Assembly (NCBI RefSeq): GCF_013626205.1
Contig: NZ_QHJE01000001.1
Coordinates: forward strand, 1,674,001 to 1,738,000
Source: Hyphomicrobium methylovorum
GTDB lineage: Bacteria; Pseudomonadota; Alphaproteobacteria; Rhizobiales; Hyphomicrobiaceae
DNA: 64,000 bases
Direction of reading: 5' to 3'
In this document: positions 10,312 to 21,816 of the stretch, piece after piece
How the letters are laid out: each line of letters starts with the position of its first letter
Position numbering within the stretch: position 1 is the first letter of the stretch
Notes under the pieces: model-generated
Seen by the model: the letters and a program-made list of their open reading frames with translations, nothing else
Databases searched by the model: none
What the model was told of the DNA's origin: nothing
Translations under genes and position numbers: made by a program

Positions 10312-11043
10312 TCAGGAGCCTTTTTGGTCGTTGCGATGCAACAGGTCGGGACGCCGGTCGCGCGTCAGGCGTTCGGCCTCGCGGTCGCGCCACTCCGCGA
10401 TTTTCTTGTGATCGCCGGAAAGCAGCACGTCCGGGATGGAGCGGCCCTCCCAGATGCGGGGCTTGGTGTACTGAGGGTATTCGAGAAGGCCAGTCTCGAA
10501 GCTTTCGCTGGTCAGGCTTTCGGCCGCGCCGATGACTCCCGGCAGCAGGCGGACGCAGGCTTCAATCAGCACCATCGCCGCGACTTCACCGCCCGCGAGT
10601 ACGTAATCTCCGATCGAAATCTCTTTCAGCCCACGCGCACCGATGACGCGGTCGTCGATGCCTTCGAAGCGCCCGGCGAGCAGGGTAACGCCCGGGCCTG
10701 CCGACAAGTCGCGTGCGAGACTTTGCGTCAGGGGCGTTCCGCGCGGAGAAAGGTAGATCAGCGGAGCATCAGGTGAGTGTGTTTGCGCGTGGTCGAGCGC
10801 GGGGCCCAGCACGTCAGCCCGGAGCACCATTCCGGCGCCGCCGCCCGCGGGGGTATCATCAACCTGACGATGCTTGCCCAAGCCGAAGTCGCGGATCTGG
10901 ATCGTGTCGAGCGACCAGATGCCTGCGGCTTGTGCCTGTCCAGCGAGTGAAATGCCAAGCGGCCCCGGAAACATTTCGGGGAATAACGTCAGCACTTGCG
11001 CACGCCATGCCGGTCGTCCGTCACTCGTCGGAATATGCGGCAT
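10312..11043 (-). CDS. trmD: tRNA (guanine-37-N1)-methyltransferase
   Basis: 243-residue SPOUT-family enzyme that methylates G37 of tRNAs reading CNN-type codons using S-adenosylmethionine, preventing frameshifting. Seen: [19 protein letters not shown] at the N-terminus, [14 protein letters not shown], the knot-forming [14 protein letters not shown] and [13 protein letters not shown], and the C-terminal [21 protein letters not shown]. In most bacteria trmD is in an rpsP-rimM-trmD-rplS operon. Here rplS lies 4.3 kb downstream with two exported-protein genes between, and rpsP and rimM are absent. Confidence 0.96.
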   Translation of the reverse strand: MPHIPTSDGRPAWRAQVLTLFPEMFPGPLGISLAGQAQAAGIWSLDTIQIRDFGLGKHRQVDDTPAGGGAGMVLRADVLGPALDHAQTHSPDAPLIYLSPRGTPLTQSLARDLSAGPGVTLLAGRFEGIDDRVIGARGLKEISIGDYVLAGGEVAAMVLIEACVRLLPGVIGAAESLTSESFETGLLEYPQYTKPRIWEGRSIPDVLLSGDHKKIAEWRDREAERLTRDRRPDLLHRNDQKGS

Positions 11044-11099
11044 GGCGCTTTCTGTCGTTTATCGATGAGGTGCGCGAGCCGCTCGGGCCGCGCGGATAA

Positions 11100-11387
11100 T
11101 CAGACGCCTTCGACGACGACGATGTCGATCGAACCGGCACCCTGGCGGAGCGCTTTCGCGGCGGCGTATTCAGGTGACGTGGCGTAGCCGTGGGCGTGTT
11201 CGTAGCTCGGGAATTCGAGGACGACGTTGCGTTCGACGCCGTTGCCTTCGACGATGGCGCAGCGGCCGCCGCGGATGATCGGCTTGCCCTCATACTTGTC
11301 GAGCGCGATCTTGGACTTGGCGACGTATTCCGACCACTTCTGCGGGTCGGTGACGGTCGCGTGCGCGATGACATATCCCTTCGGCAT
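11100..11387 (-). CDS. DUF1330 family protein
   Basis: 95-residue ferredoxin-like (dimeric alpha-beta barrel) protein. GYVIAHATVTDPQKWSEYV, then PIIRGGR and LEFPSYEHAHGYATSPEY, are typical of DUF1330. The function of the family is unknown. A purine-rich AGAGAAGAAG site precedes the ATG at 11387. It is located 56 bases upstream of trmD on the same strand. Confidence 0.88.
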   Translation of the reverse strand: MPKGYVIAHATVTDPQKWSEYVAKSKIALDKYEGKPIIRGGRCAIVEGNGVERNVVLEFPSYEHAHGYATSPEYAAAKALRQGAGSIDIVVVEGV

Positions 11388-11500
11388 TTTTCTTCTTCTC
11401 TCTCAATCAGTGTTTTCTGAGAGGAGGCATAGCCGGAGCAGGGCGGCTTCGGCAAGGCAAGGCCCGCCAACATCCTGAAGGGAGCGGCAATTCGCGAACG

Positions 11501-12508
11501 TCAGCGATTGAGGAAAGGCTGCATCGAGCCAAGGTTTGCGTCCGGATTGCGGACGGGTTTGCGCTCTGTGGCGGCGGTCTTGGTTTCCGAGGCGCCCAGC
11601 ATCATGGAACCGGTGAAGAAGCTCGCCAAGCTCGAGCTTGCCTGCGCCTGCTTCAGCTTTTGACCCTGAGCCTGCAGGCGGGGATCGGAGGTGACCAACC
11701 GCTTCGACATGCGCGGGGAGAGCGGCGCGACGCGGCGGCCGATCAGCGTCGGGCAGGCCGCATTCGGGTCCATGCCGACGTGCGTGATCGCATTCACGAC
11801 ATAGCGCTTGCTGCACATGCCGATCTTGGGTGGTTCGCGGCTTGTCGAGAAGTCGTCGTAGGCCTGTTTCAGCGGTCCCCAGGTGGAGCGCGCGGAATTG
11901 TCGGCGTGGCGCTTCATGTTGGCGGCCGTCATGCGAAACGGAAAGACGTGGACGGGCACGAACGACTCGCCGGCTGCGAACGCGTCGCGAACGAAGGCGT
12001 AAATCTCTTCGATCAGTTTGTCCGACATCGCGAAGCATCCGACGCTGCGGCAATCGCCGTGCACCATGATATAATTGCCTGTGCGGCCGAGCGAGCGATC
12101 GAGCGCGTTTGGATAGCCGATGTTGAAGGCAAGGTGATATTTGCTGTCTGGCTTCAGGCCAGCAGGCGTGACGCCGTAGAAGCCTTCTGGCGACATGCTA
12201 TCGCCGCGCACCTGCTTCGGGCCAAGCGTGCCGCCCCAATTGCAAATCGGGAATGTCTTGATGAGCGCGTAGCGGCCGTTGGGGCGCGCCTTCCAGACTT
12301 CGAGTTCGGATTCTTCTTTGAACACGCGAATGTAAATCGGCGCTTCGGGGACGATGTCCTTCATCAGGAGCGCAGCTTCGACGGATGCGGGAAGCGGCTT
12401 TTCGGCAGCGCTCTCTTCGGCGCGCGCATGTCCGGACACGGTGAGGGCAGCGAAAATGAAAAGAACCGTAGCGAGCCAACTTGCCCGCCTGGCCGAATGC
12501 CAACGCAT
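11501..12508 (-). CDS. YafK/ErfK-type murein L,D-transpeptidase family protein
   Basis: 335 residues with a signal peptide (VLFIFAALTVSGHARA). The YkuD domain occupies about 55-215, with GDSMSPEGFYGVTP and YIMVHGDCRSVGCFAMSD. The latter holds the His and Cys of the active site in the S-x-G-C-F form that marks the YafK subfamily rather than the YcbB type at 8580. Family members act on peptidoglycan cross-links or on lipoprotein attachment; which applies here is not visible. The C-terminal 120 residues are unassigned. It appears to be transcribed alone or ahead of the DUF1330 gene. Confidence 0.85.
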   Translation of the reverse strand: MRWHSARRASWLATVLFIFAALTVSGHARAEESAAEKPLPASVEAALLMKDIVPEAPIYIRVFKEESELEVWKARPNGRYALIKTFPICNWGGTLGPKQVRGDSMSPEGFYGVTPAGLKPDSKYHLAFNIGYPNALDRSLGRTGNYIMVHGDCRSVGCFAMSDKLIEEIYAFVRDAFAAGESFVPVHVFPFRMTAANMKRHADNSARSTWGPLKQAYDDFSTSREPPKIGMCSKRYVVNAITHVGMDPNAACPTLIGRRVAPLSPRMSKRLVTSDPRLQAQGQKLKQAQASSSLASFFTGSMMLGASETKTAATERKPVRNPDANLGSMQPFLNR

Positions 12509-12676
12509 CTTACCGTGAACCCCGCCGTATCGTGCCCCTGGGCTGTCCAGCGCGAGATTAGCCGCCAGACAGTTACGCCAGAGTAAAAGCCGAGTATGGG
12601 CAGCCCGCGGCCGGAGCTAGGCGAGGATGTGGCAAGGCTATGATCGGGCTGAGGATTTCGCGGATGGGTTGGCCGG

Positions 12677-13372
12677 TCAAGCGGCGGCGATGTGCTTCAG
12701 GAAGGCCTGGGCCGCGGCTTTGGGGTTAGCCGCTTTGTTGATGGGGCGGCCAACGACGAGGTGGTTCGCACCGCCACGGAGGGCCGTTTCTGGTGTTGCG
12801 GGACGGCTTTGATCGCCCGTTTCGTTTTCGGGCAGCCGGATGCCAGGCGTCACGATCAGAAAATCGGGGCCTGTCTCGGCGCGGACGGCGGCAGCTTCCT
12901 GGCCCGACGCGATCACCCCATCGAACCCAGCGTTCTTCGCCATTTGCGCGCGACGAATGACCAGCGCGCCCGGAGTAAGCGACAGTCCCTGCTCGTCGAG
13001 ATCGTTCTGGTCCAGGCTTGTTAGAACGGTGACGGCGAGAAGTTTCAGATTGGAGGTGCCGCGTCCACGCACAGCGGCTTCGAGCGTTTTCGTATCGTGT
13101 CCGTGGACCGTGAGGAAATCGATGCCAAGCCGCGCGGCCGACGCGACGGCGTGCTCCACGGTGTTGCCGATGTCGAGCAGCTTCATGTCCAGGAAGACGC
13201 GCTTGCCCTCGTGTTTCAGTTCGCGCGCCAGCGTGAGGCCGTCTGAGAACAGCAACTCCAAGCCGATTTTGTAGAAGCTGACCGTGTCGCCGAGCTTGTT
13301 CACGAGGTCGCGCGCTGCGTCATAGGTCGGCAGGTCGAGCGCGACGATGAGTTTGTCACTGGCGCGGGTCAT
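12677..13372 (-). CDS. pyrF: Orotidine 5'-phosphate decarboxylase
   Basis: 231-residue cytosolic enzyme for the last step of UMP synthesis. Seen: LIVALDLPTYDAARDLV, the catalytic Lys/Asp array in FLDMKLLDIGNTVEHA, FLTVHGHD, and the phosphate-binding VTPGIRLPENE and NHLVVGRPI near the end. The start ATG at 13372 follows the FMN reductase stop by 12 bases, so the two are likely one operon. Confidence 0.96.
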   Translation of the reverse strand: MTRASDKLIVALDLPTYDAARDLVNKLGDTVSFYKIGLELLFSDGLTLARELKHEGKRVFLDMKLLDIGNTVEHAVASAARLGIDFLTVHGHDTKTLEAAVRGRGTSNLKLLAVTVLTSLDQNDLDEQGLSLTPGALVIRRAQMAKNAGFDGVIASGQEAAAVRAETGPDFLIVTPGIRLPENETGDQSRPATPETALRGGANHLVVGRPINKAANPKAAAQAFLKHIAAA

Positions 13373-13384
13373 TGCGTCCCTCGC

Positions 13385-13984
13385 TCAAATTGCGAACACG
13401 CGTGCGGCGTGTTCGAGCTTTTTGACGACGGCCTGAAGCTGCTGCTCCTGATCGTGGTTCTTGAGATTGCCGTCGTTGTCGAAGGCGTCTGCCGCGCGCG
13501 GGAGAAGAAACTGGTTCGGCAGCACCAATGCGCCGATCCCGAGTTCGAGGACCTGACGAAACTGCATCAGCCCGCGCAGCCCCGCCGTTCCTCCGGGGGA
13601 TGCTGCCGCCAGCGCGAAGACGCGGTCGCGGTAGACAGCCAAGGGTTCTTCGCCCTCGTCGCGGATGCGACTGACCCAGTCGATTGTGTTCTTAAGCAGC
13701 GGCGCGAACGAGGCGTTGTACTCAGGGCTGACAATCATGATGCCCTGGTGCGCGCACATCAGATCTTTCAGCTTGCGGGCGTTTTCGGGCTGGCCTGACT
13801 GTGCTTCGAGATCACCGTCGTAGAACGGCATCGGATAGTCGGCTAGGTCGATGAATGTCGAGGAGAAGCCCAAGCCGTTGGCCATCGATGCGGCCAGCTT
13901 CGCAACCCGCTTGTTGAATGAATTCTTGCGGATGCTTCCCGCAAAGAAAAGGAGCCGCGGCGCGCGTTCGTCTTGAGCTGACAT
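13385..13984 (-). CDS. NADPH-dependent FMN reductase family protein
   Basis: 199 residues from ATG at 13984 (MSAQDERAPRLLF); a TTG five codons earlier is a weaker alternative. Flavodoxin-like fold: the FMN-phosphate loop GSIRKNSFNKRVAK, SPEYNASFAPLLKNTIDWVSR, and SPGGTAGLRG. Relatives reduce FMN, quinones, azo dyes or chromate with NAD(P)H; the physiological substrate is open. Located 12 bases upstream of pyrF. Confidence 0.88.
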   Translation of the reverse strand: MSAQDERAPRLLFFAGSIRKNSFNKRVAKLAASMANGLGFSSTFIDLADYPMPFYDGDLEAQSGQPENARKLKDLMCAHQGIMIVSPEYNASFAPLLKNTIDWVSRIRDEGEEPLAVYRDRVFALAAASPGGTAGLRGLMQFRQVLELGIGALVLPNQFLLPRAADAFDNDGNLKNHDQEQQLQAVVKKLEHAARVFAI

Positions 13985-14124
13985 GCGAGAATGATCCAAG
14001 GCGGGGGGAATGACGAATAGGCCAAGCCTAGCGTTTCAGCGCTTTTTGGCAAGCGAGGCCATAGATCCGTGTCGGCGGGCGCGATGTCTAGCGGGCCACG
14101 GCTTAGACCTGAGACCCGCCCGAT

Positions 14125-15279
14125 TTAGCTGCTCTTGCCTTCGAAGAATTCCTTCACGCGCGAAAAGAAACCGGCGCTTTCGGGGCTCGTTTCCTTGTGG
14201 CTGGCGCGTTCGAATTCTTCGAGAAGCTCGCGCTGGCGGCGTGTGAGGTTTTTCGGCGTTTCCACATCGACCTCGATGTACATGTCGCCCGTCACCTTCG
14301 CGCGGAGCACAGGCATACCCTTTCCACGCAGCCGGAACTGTTTGTGGCTCTCGGTGCCTTCCGGAATTTTGACGCGTGTCGTGCGGCCTTCCAGCGTCGG
14401 CACGTCGATCTGTCCGCCGAGCGCTGCCGTCGTCATCGAGATCGGCACCTTGCAAAAGATGTCGGCCCCATCGCGCTGGAAGAATTCGTGCGGCTTGATC
14501 GAGAGGAAAATGTAGAGATCACCGGCGGTGCCGCCGCGCAGACCGGCTTCGCCTTCGCCAGCCAAACGAATCCGCGTTCCGTCTTCAACGCCGGGCGGAA
14601 TGTTGACCGAGAGGGTGCGTTCCTTCTGGACACGTCCTGAGCCGCTGCAATCCGCGCAGGGATCGTCAATCGTTTCGCCGCGACCCTGGCAGGCCGGGCA
14701 CGTGCGCTCAATGGTGAAGAAGCCTTGGCTGGCGCGGACTTTGCCCATGCCGCCGCAGGTGGCGCAGGCGTGCGCCTTCGTACCCGGCTTGGCGCCGGTG
14801 CCACTGCAGGTTTCGCATTTGACGCTGGCCGGGACGCGGATTTGCGCCGTCTTGCCGGTGAAGGCTTCGGTCAGTGTGATTTCGAGATTGTAGCGGAGGT
14901 CGGCACCGGCTTCACGGCCCGTGCGGCTGCGGCCAGCTTGACCTCGGCGGCCACCCATGAACTCGCCGAAGAGGTCGTCGAAGATGTCCGACATCGAGGA
15001 GGCGAAATCGGGTCCGAAGCCGCCTGGTCCGCCGCGACCGGGGCCCATGCCGCCTTCGAATGCAGCGTGACCGAATTGATCGTAAGCGGCTCGCTTCTGC
15101 GGATCCTTCAGCGCTTCGTAGGCCTCGTTGGCCTCCTTGAAGCGGCGTTCGGCCTCCTTATCGCCCGCGTTGCGATCCGGATGGAATTCCTTGGCGAGAG
15201 TCCGATATGCGGATTTGATCTCAGGCTCTGTGGCGTTCCGCTTTATGCCGAGAGTTTCGTAATAATCGCGCTTGGCCAT
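14125..15279 (-). CDS. dnaJ: Chaperone protein DnaJ
   Basis: 384-residue Hsp40 co-chaperone that stimulates DnaK ATPase and delivers substrates. Domains in order: J domain with the HPD motif in [15 protein letters not shown] (about 30-44), a Gly/Phe-rich linker ([14 protein letters not shown]), four CxxCxGxG zinc repeats (about 155-220: [32 protein letters not shown]), and C-terminal substrate-binding domains. It follows dnaK by 155 bases on the same strand. Confidence 0.97.
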   Translation of the reverse strand: MAKRDYYETLGIKRNATEPEIKSAYRTLAKEFHPDRNAGDKEAERRFKEANEAYEALKDPQKRAAYDQFGHAAFEGGMGPGRGGPGGFGPDFASSMSDIFDDLFGEFMGGRRGQAGRSRTGREAGADLRYNLEITLTEAFTGKTAQIRVPASVKCETCSGTGAKPGTKAHACATCGGMGKVRASQGFFTIERTCPACQGRGETIDDPCADCSGSGRVQKERTLSVNIPPGVEDGTRIRLAGEGEAGLRGGTAGDLYIFLSIKPHEFFQRDGADIFCKVPISMTTAALGGQIDVPTLEGRTTRVKIPEGTESHKQFRLRGKGMPVLRAKVTGDMYIEVDVETPKNLTRRQRELLEEFERASHKETSPESAGFFSRVKEFFEGKSS

Positions 15280-15434
15280 GGGGCGCTGTTCTCAAGACCT
15301 ATGTTCAGGTTTGTGCCGGAAGAACGGTCGCTGCTGTTGAGTACGCCCGGACATTTATGGAGTTCGCCTCCGGCTGACCGCGGTTTCAAGAAACCAGGCG
15401 GCCGACCGAAGGCGATTCGTTATGCAATCGACTC

Positions 15435-17360
<1,926 letters not shown>

Positions 17361-17477
17361 TCGCGTAAACCCTTCTCAGTTATGGCAGACCGGGTGGACC
17401 CTGTTCGGCATCCAACGTGCCAGCCCACGAGGGGCTCAAGCACCGGTCCCCAGGATTTCAATTGGTGTGACCGACGG

Positions 17478-17506
17478 TTATATAAGGAGCTGTTTTCGGC
17501 GTGCAA
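17478..17506 (-). promoter_or_regulatory. Putative dnaK promoter (RpoH-like)
   Basis: On the minus strand TTGCAC (17501-17506) is followed after 16-17 bases by TATATAA, preceded by CTCCT. This is near the alphaproteobacterial heat-shock sigma pattern (CTTG...CCATAT) and would also pass as a sigma-70 promoter. It would give a leader of about 110 bases before dnaK. In the rest of the 409-base gap (17361-17769) I see no gene, and no CIRCE element (TTAGCACTC-N9-GAGTGCTAA). Confidence 0.4.
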
Positions 17507-17769
17507 CGCCTGCCGAGGCTCGAAGCAGTCAACTTTGAAGCTACTCTGTTGCGCGGCGTTAATACAATCTCCTCCTGGCGAATTCTTGCGAATTGCCCAA
17601 ATTCTTCCGGCGTTAGGCTAGCGCCGATTGTGCTTGGAATGGAAGGAATGTTTCGCGCGGAGCACTGTCCGCGCCTTCGCCAGTGATGGCGTCGCAGCGG
17701 CGTGTCGGCGCGCTTTTTCCCCTCTTTCCCCTCGTCTCGCCCATTTAGCCAGAGTGCCGAAAGAAAGTG

Positions 17770-18411
17770 TTAAGCTCCCGGCGGTTCGTTCTCGGAACTG
17801 CCGCCGCGGGGTGCTTCCTCTGGCTTTTGCCCCTTCGGGCCACCCTTTGACACGACGACCATCGCCGGGCGGAGGCAGCGGTCTTCGATCAGATATCCGA
17901 CCTGGAAAACCTGTAGGACGGTGCCAGCGGGGACGGTGGCGTCCTCCTGTTCCATGACCGCCTGATGTTGGTGGGGATCGAAAGGCTTAGAGACGGGATC
18001 GATGGCCTCGATGCCGTTGCGTTCGAGCACGCCGCGATAGTCTCGCTCGGTCAGAATGACGCCGTCGAGCAGCGTCTTAAGTGCGGGATCTGCTTCGACA
18101 GCCTCTTTCGGTACGGCTGCTATCGCGCGCTGGATGTTGTCGCCAACCGACAGAATTTCCTTCGCAAACTTCGTGATGGCGTACTTCGCGGTATCCTGGC
18201 GCTCTTTGTCCAGGCGGCGGCGCACGTTCTCTGTCTCGGCGACGGCACGCAGATAGAGGTCGTGCTTTGCCGTGACTTCCGTCGCTTTGTTTTCGAGATC
18301 GGATTGAAGCGCGGCGATCATCGCCTTGAGCTGCTCTACCGTCACCTCACCGTTCTCGGTCTCGGACGCCGGAGGCAAAGAGTCTTCGATGGGCTGCTTG
18401 TCGTCGCTCAT
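17770..18411 (-). CDS. grpE: Nucleotide exchange factor GrpE
   Basis: 213 residues from ATG at 18411 (MSDDKQPIED); a further in-frame start lies 21 bases upstream. GrpE releases ADP from DnaK. Seen: a long N-terminal coiled coil (TVEQLKAMIAALQSDLENKA), the family region RAVAETENVRRRLDKERQD, and the C-terminal beta domain with KPFDPHQHQAVMEQ and VLQVFQVGYLIEDRCLRPA. It lies 127 bases downstream of hrcA on the same strand. Confidence 0.96.
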   Translation of the reverse strand: MSDDKQPIEDSLPPASETENGEVTVEQLKAMIAALQSDLENKATEVTAKHDLYLRAVAETENVRRRLDKERQDTAKYAITKFAKEILSVGDNIQRAIAAVPKEAVEADPALKTLLDGVILTERDYRGVLERNGIEAIDPVSKPFDPHQHQAVMEQEDATVPAGTVLQVFQVGYLIEDRCLRPAMVVVSKGGPKGQKPEEAPRGGSSENEPPGA

Positions 18412-18538
18412 AGTGTTTCGCTTGGCCTGCATGTTGAAGGAGCCCGAGCCGGGATACGGGCGGGTGCTGGGATATCGGCCGCCAGATATTAAAAATCAAG
18501 TCGCTTCAAGGCAGCGATGGCGTGGGGCCGGGGGTACG

Positions 18539-19630
18539 TCATGGTATCAGCCGGCTCACAAGTTTGGCGGTGTAGTCCACCATCGGGATGATCCTGGCAT
18601 AGTTGAGGCGCGTCGGCCCGATGACGCCGAGCACGCCGACGACGTGGCGGGTTTCGTCGCGGAATGGCGCGACGATGAGCGACGAGCCGGAAAGCGAAAA
18701 GAGCTTATTTTCCGAGCCTATAAAGATGCGTACGCCCTCGGCCCGGTCGGATGCGCCGAGCAGTTGCACGATGTCGCGTTTGGCCTCGAAGGCGTCGAAC
18801 AGTTGACGGATGCGTTCCAGATCTTCGGTGGCCGTCACATCCTTCAGCAGGTTGCTTTGTCCACGGACGATCAGGCTCTTCCGGTCGTCGGAAACGCCCG
18901 ACCATTCGGCAAGGCCCGCTTTGATCACCTTCTGCGTCAGTTGATCCAGTTCGGCCTTTGCGGCCGTCAGCGACTTTTCGAGTTCGTCCTTGGCTTCGGA
19001 AATGGTCAATCCGCGCACGTGCGCGTTCAAATAGTTCGACGCTTCCTGCAACGCGGAGGGCGGAAGGCCGTTCGGCAGCGAGATAATGCGGTTCTCGACG
19101 TTCTGGTCTTCGTCGACCAAGACAACGAGCCCACGTCCCGGTTCCAACGCCACGAATTCGATATGGCGCAGGCGCGCGACCTGTTTCTCAGCGAGAACGA
19201 TGCCGGCGCAATGCGACAGGCCGGAGATCAGTTCGCCGGCTTCCGCCAGCAGTTGATCGACGGATTTGTCGCGGCGGTAGGCGATCTGCGCTTCGATTTG
19301 GCGGCGTTCTTCTTGGGTGACGTCTCCGACCTCAAGCAGGCCGTCGACGAACAGGCGCAGGCCGAGCTGGGTAGGCAGCCGTCCGGCGGAGGTGTGTGGT
19401 GAGGTGATGAGGCCAAGTTGCTCGAGATCCGACATCACGTTGCGAATCGAGGCCGGGGAAAGCGCTATCGGCAGCGCCCGCGACAAGTTGCGTGAGCCGA
19501 CGGGTTCGCCCGTTGTCAAATAGCTCTCGACGATGCGACGGAGGATCGTCCGCGACCGTTCGTTAAGCTTCTGCAACTCGGTTTTGCCGTCGAGCAGTGT
19601 CGCGGCCAGGGCTTGTTCGTCCAGTTTCAC
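18539..19630 (-). CDS. hrcA: Heat-inducible transcription repressor HrcA
   Basis: About 363 residues if it begins at GTG 19630. A TTG at 19708 would add 26 residues but leaves only 46 bases to the divergent rph start and gives sequence unlike the family. The N-terminal winged helix ([36 protein letters not shown]) and [16 protein letters not shown] are diagnostic. The C-terminal GAF-like domain includes [15 protein letters not shown]. HrcA normally binds CIRCE operators; none is visible in this window, so its targets (for example groE) probably lie elsewhere. Confidence 0.93.
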   Translation of the reverse strand: MKLDEQALAATLLDGKTELQKLNERSRTILRRIVESYLTTGEPVGSRNLSRALPIALSPASIRNVMSDLEQLGLITSPHTSAGRLPTQLGLRLFVDGLLEVGDVTQEERRQIEAQIAYRRDKSVDQLLAEAGELISGLSHCAGIVLAEKQVARLRHIEFVALEPGRGLVVLVDEDQNVENRIISLPNGLPPSALQEASNYLNAHVRGLTISEAKDELEKSLTAAKAELDQLTQKVIKAGLAEWSGVSDDRKSLIVRGQSNLLKDVTATEDLERIRQLFDAFEAKRDIVQLLGASDRAEGVRIFIGSENKLFSLSGSSLIVAPFRDETRHVVGVLGVIGPTRLNYARIIPMVDYTAKLVSRLIP

Positions 19631-19754
19631 GCGCAAAAATCTATGAATGCTGGCGGCTTGCACCAAATCGCCTTGCCGGGTTTCCGGCTTTAGGGTTGAA
19701 GGGCGCAAGCGACTTCTCTAGCTTCGATTGAACCTTAGAACCTTCAGGAACAAA

Positions 19755-20468
19755 ATGCGACCTTCTAAACGCAAGCCCGATGAGCTGCGCCGTGTTTCTA
19801 TTGAGCGCGCCGTTTCCAAACATGCCGAGGGCTCTTGCCTGATTAAGTTCGGTGATACCCACGTCCTTTGCACTGCCAGCCTCGAAGAGCGTTTGCCGCC
19901 GTGGCTCAAGGGCCAGGGCCGTGGCTGGGTAACGGCCGAGTACGCGATGCTGCCGCGTTCCACGCATGAGCGCTCGCGGCGCGAGGTTACAAGCGGGCAT
20001 CCGTCCGGCAGGACGCAGGAAATTCAGCGGCTGGTCGGGCGTGCGCTGCGCGCCGTCGTCGATCTGCCGAAGCTCGGCGAGCGACAGATTACCGTCGACT
20101 GCGATGTGATCCAGGCTGACGGCGGCACACGCACGGCGTCCATCACGGGCGCTTGGGTTGCTCTTTACGATTGCATCCAATGGATGAAAATGCGCGACAT
20201 GGTGAAGGACGGCGTGCTGCGTGATCACATCGCCGCCGTCTCTTGCGGGATCTACAAGGGCGAGCCGGTGCTCGACCTCGATTACGCGGAAGACAGCAAT
20301 GCGGATGCCGATTCCAATTTCGTTATGACCGGCACGGGCGGAATCGTCGAAATCCAGGGAACGGCCGAGACGACGCCGTTCTCGGAGGAACGGTTCGGGC
20401 AACTGCTGGGGCTTGCGAAAAAAGGCATCGGCGAATTGGTTGAACTGCAAAAGCTGACTGTTGGTTAG
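19755..20468 (+). CDS. rph: Ribonuclease PH
   Basis: 237 residues. This phosphorolytic 3'-to-5' exoribonuclease trims tRNA 3' ends. Start ATG 19755 ([12 protein letters not shown]) has AGGA about 6 bases upstream. Family motifs: [42 protein letters not shown] and [17 protein letters not shown] (phosphate site), [32 protein letters not shown]. Divergent from hrcA, an arrangement widespread in alphaproteobacteria. It leads a compact plus-strand operon with the DUF1772 gene, rdgB and hemW. Confidence 0.96.
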   Translation: MRPSKRKPDELRRVSIERAVSKHAEGSCLIKFGDTHVLCTASLEERLPPWLKGQGRGWVTAEYAMLPRSTHERSRREVTSGHPSGRTQEIQRLVGRALRAVVDLPKLGERQITVDCDVIQADGGTRTASITGAWVALYDCIQWMKMRDMVKDGVLRDHIAAVSCGIYKGEPVLDLDYAEDSNADADSNFVMTGTGGIVEIQGTAETTPFSEERFGQLLGLAKKGIGELVELQKLTVG

Positions 20469-20498
20469 CCCTGTTGGTCAGCACTGGTTCGGTGACGG

Positions 20499-20924
20499 AT
20501 GTTTGGACCCTTTGCACTCGTTGCTGCCGCGCTCTTTGCGGGCGCGGCAATTTACGTGAGCGTGTCTGAGCATCCCGCGCGGCTTAGTCTGGATGATCGT
20601 TCGGCCGTCGATGAGTTCAATACGAGCTATCCTCCCGCGGCGTTGATGCAGGCATCGTTGGCGCTGATCGGAACGGTGCTCGGCGTGCTCGAATGGATGA
20701 TGACGGGACGCGTGATCTGGCTGCTGGGCGCGCTCATCCTCTTCGCAAACGTGCCCTACACGTTCGTCTCAATCATGCCGACGAACAACGCACTCAAGGC
20801 GCGCGGCGGCGAAGGGGCTAACTTCGAGACCCGCGAGATGCTTGAGCGTTGGGGCAGGCTTCACGCCGTGCGCAGTCTGCTTGGCGCCGTGGCTGTCGTT
20901 ATTTTTCTTTGGGCGTCTATCTAA
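20499..20924 (+). CDS. DUF1772 family membrane protein
   Basis: 141 residues with four hydrophobic segments: residues 3-22 ([18 protein letters not shown]), 47-65, 71-90 and about 122-140. The conserved SEHPAR after helix 1 and the [18 protein letters not shown] stretch fit DUF1772 (anthrone-oxygenase-like small membrane proteins). Function in bacteria is unknown. The stop codon overlaps the rdgB start by one base (TAATG), so translation is probably coupled. Confidence 0.82.
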   Translation: MFGPFALVAAALFAGAAIYVSVSEHPARLSLDDRSAVDEFNTSYPPAALMQASLALIGTVLGVLEWMMTGRVIWLLGALILFANVPYTFVSIMPTNNALKARGGEGANFETREMLERWGRLHAVRSLLGAVAVVIFLWASI

Positions 20925-21805
20925 TGGCAAAACTTGCGGCTGGCACGCGTCTGGTGGTGGCGAGCCACAACCCTGGCAAGGTCTGGGAGATCCGGCAGCT
21001 TCTCGCGCCTTATGGGCTCGATGCCATTTCGGCTGGTGATCTTGATCTTGCCGAACCGGAAGAGACCGCAACGACATTCGTAGGCAATGCGCAATTGAAG
21101 GCGGTGGCCGCTGCCGAAGGGTCTGGCCTTCCGGCGCTTGCGGACGATTCCGGTCTTGAAGTCAAATGCCTGGACGGTGCGCCGGGGATTTACTCGGCGC
21201 GTTGGGCGGGGCCGGGCAAAGACTTCGGCGTGGCGATGAAAAAGGTGGCGGACGAGATCACCGCGCGTAACGGCTGGGAAACGCCACCGCGTGCGAATTT
21301 CATTTCGGTGCTCTGTCTTGCGTGGCCTTCCGGCGAAACACGCGTGTTTGAAGGCCGAGTGTTCGGGCATCTGGTTTGGCCACCGCGCGGTGGAAACGGT
21401 TTCGGTTACGATCCGATGTTCGTTGCCGATGGTGCTTCGGATACCTTTGGCGAGATGGAGCCCGCGGCCAAATATGCGATCTCGCATCGCACGCGCGCCT
21501 TCGCTCAGTTCAAATCGGAGATGCTGGATCAGATCGCGCCAAACGAAAGTGCATCTGGCGCATCAGAAGGCGACCGGGACGCATTCTTTGCGGCGGCGGC
21601 AAGCCTTTCGACGCGGCCAGAGCTTGCGGCGTTCGTTGCGCGGTTGCGTGGCGATCTCGCGGATCACGGACGAGACTGGGGAAATGCAACCCTTGAAGAC
21701 TTTCTCGAAAGTCTTTCTCGCGAACTCTCGGTAGATGCGAAAAGCGACGGACCGGCATGGCGGCAAGTCGCGCACGCGCTGCTTGCGGCCAGCGCGAAGC
21801 GTTAG
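20924..21805 (+). CDS. rdgB: XTP/dITP pyrophosphatase with C-terminal extension
   Basis: Residues 1-203 are a Ham1/RdgB enzyme that hydrolyses non-canonical purine nucleotides (ITP, XTP) to monophosphates. Motifs: [51 protein letters not shown] and ISHRTRAF. Typical length is 195-215 residues; this one has 293. Residues about 218-291 form an add-on domain with the pattern [12 protein letters not shown], then [17 protein letters not shown] and [10 protein letters not shown], similar to DUF7660-type small domains by my recollection. The start ATG overlaps the DUF1772 stop codon. The frame is continuous, so this is a true fusion and not read-through. Confidence 0.94.
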   Translation: MAKLAAGTRLVVASHNPGKVWEIRQLLAPYGLDAISAGDLDLAEPEETATTFVGNAQLKAVAAAEGSGLPALADDSGLEVKCLDGAPGIYSARWAGPGKDFGVAMKKVADEITARNGWETPPRANFISVLCLAWPSGETRVFEGRVFGHLVWPPRGGNGFGYDPMFVADGASDTFGEMEPAAKYAISHRTRAFAQFKSEMLDQIAPNESASGASEGDRDAFFAAAASLSTRPELAAFVARLRGDLADHGRDWGNATLEDFLESLSRELSVDAKSDGPAWRQVAHALLAASAKR

Positions 21806-21816
21806 GAGCTAAACCT

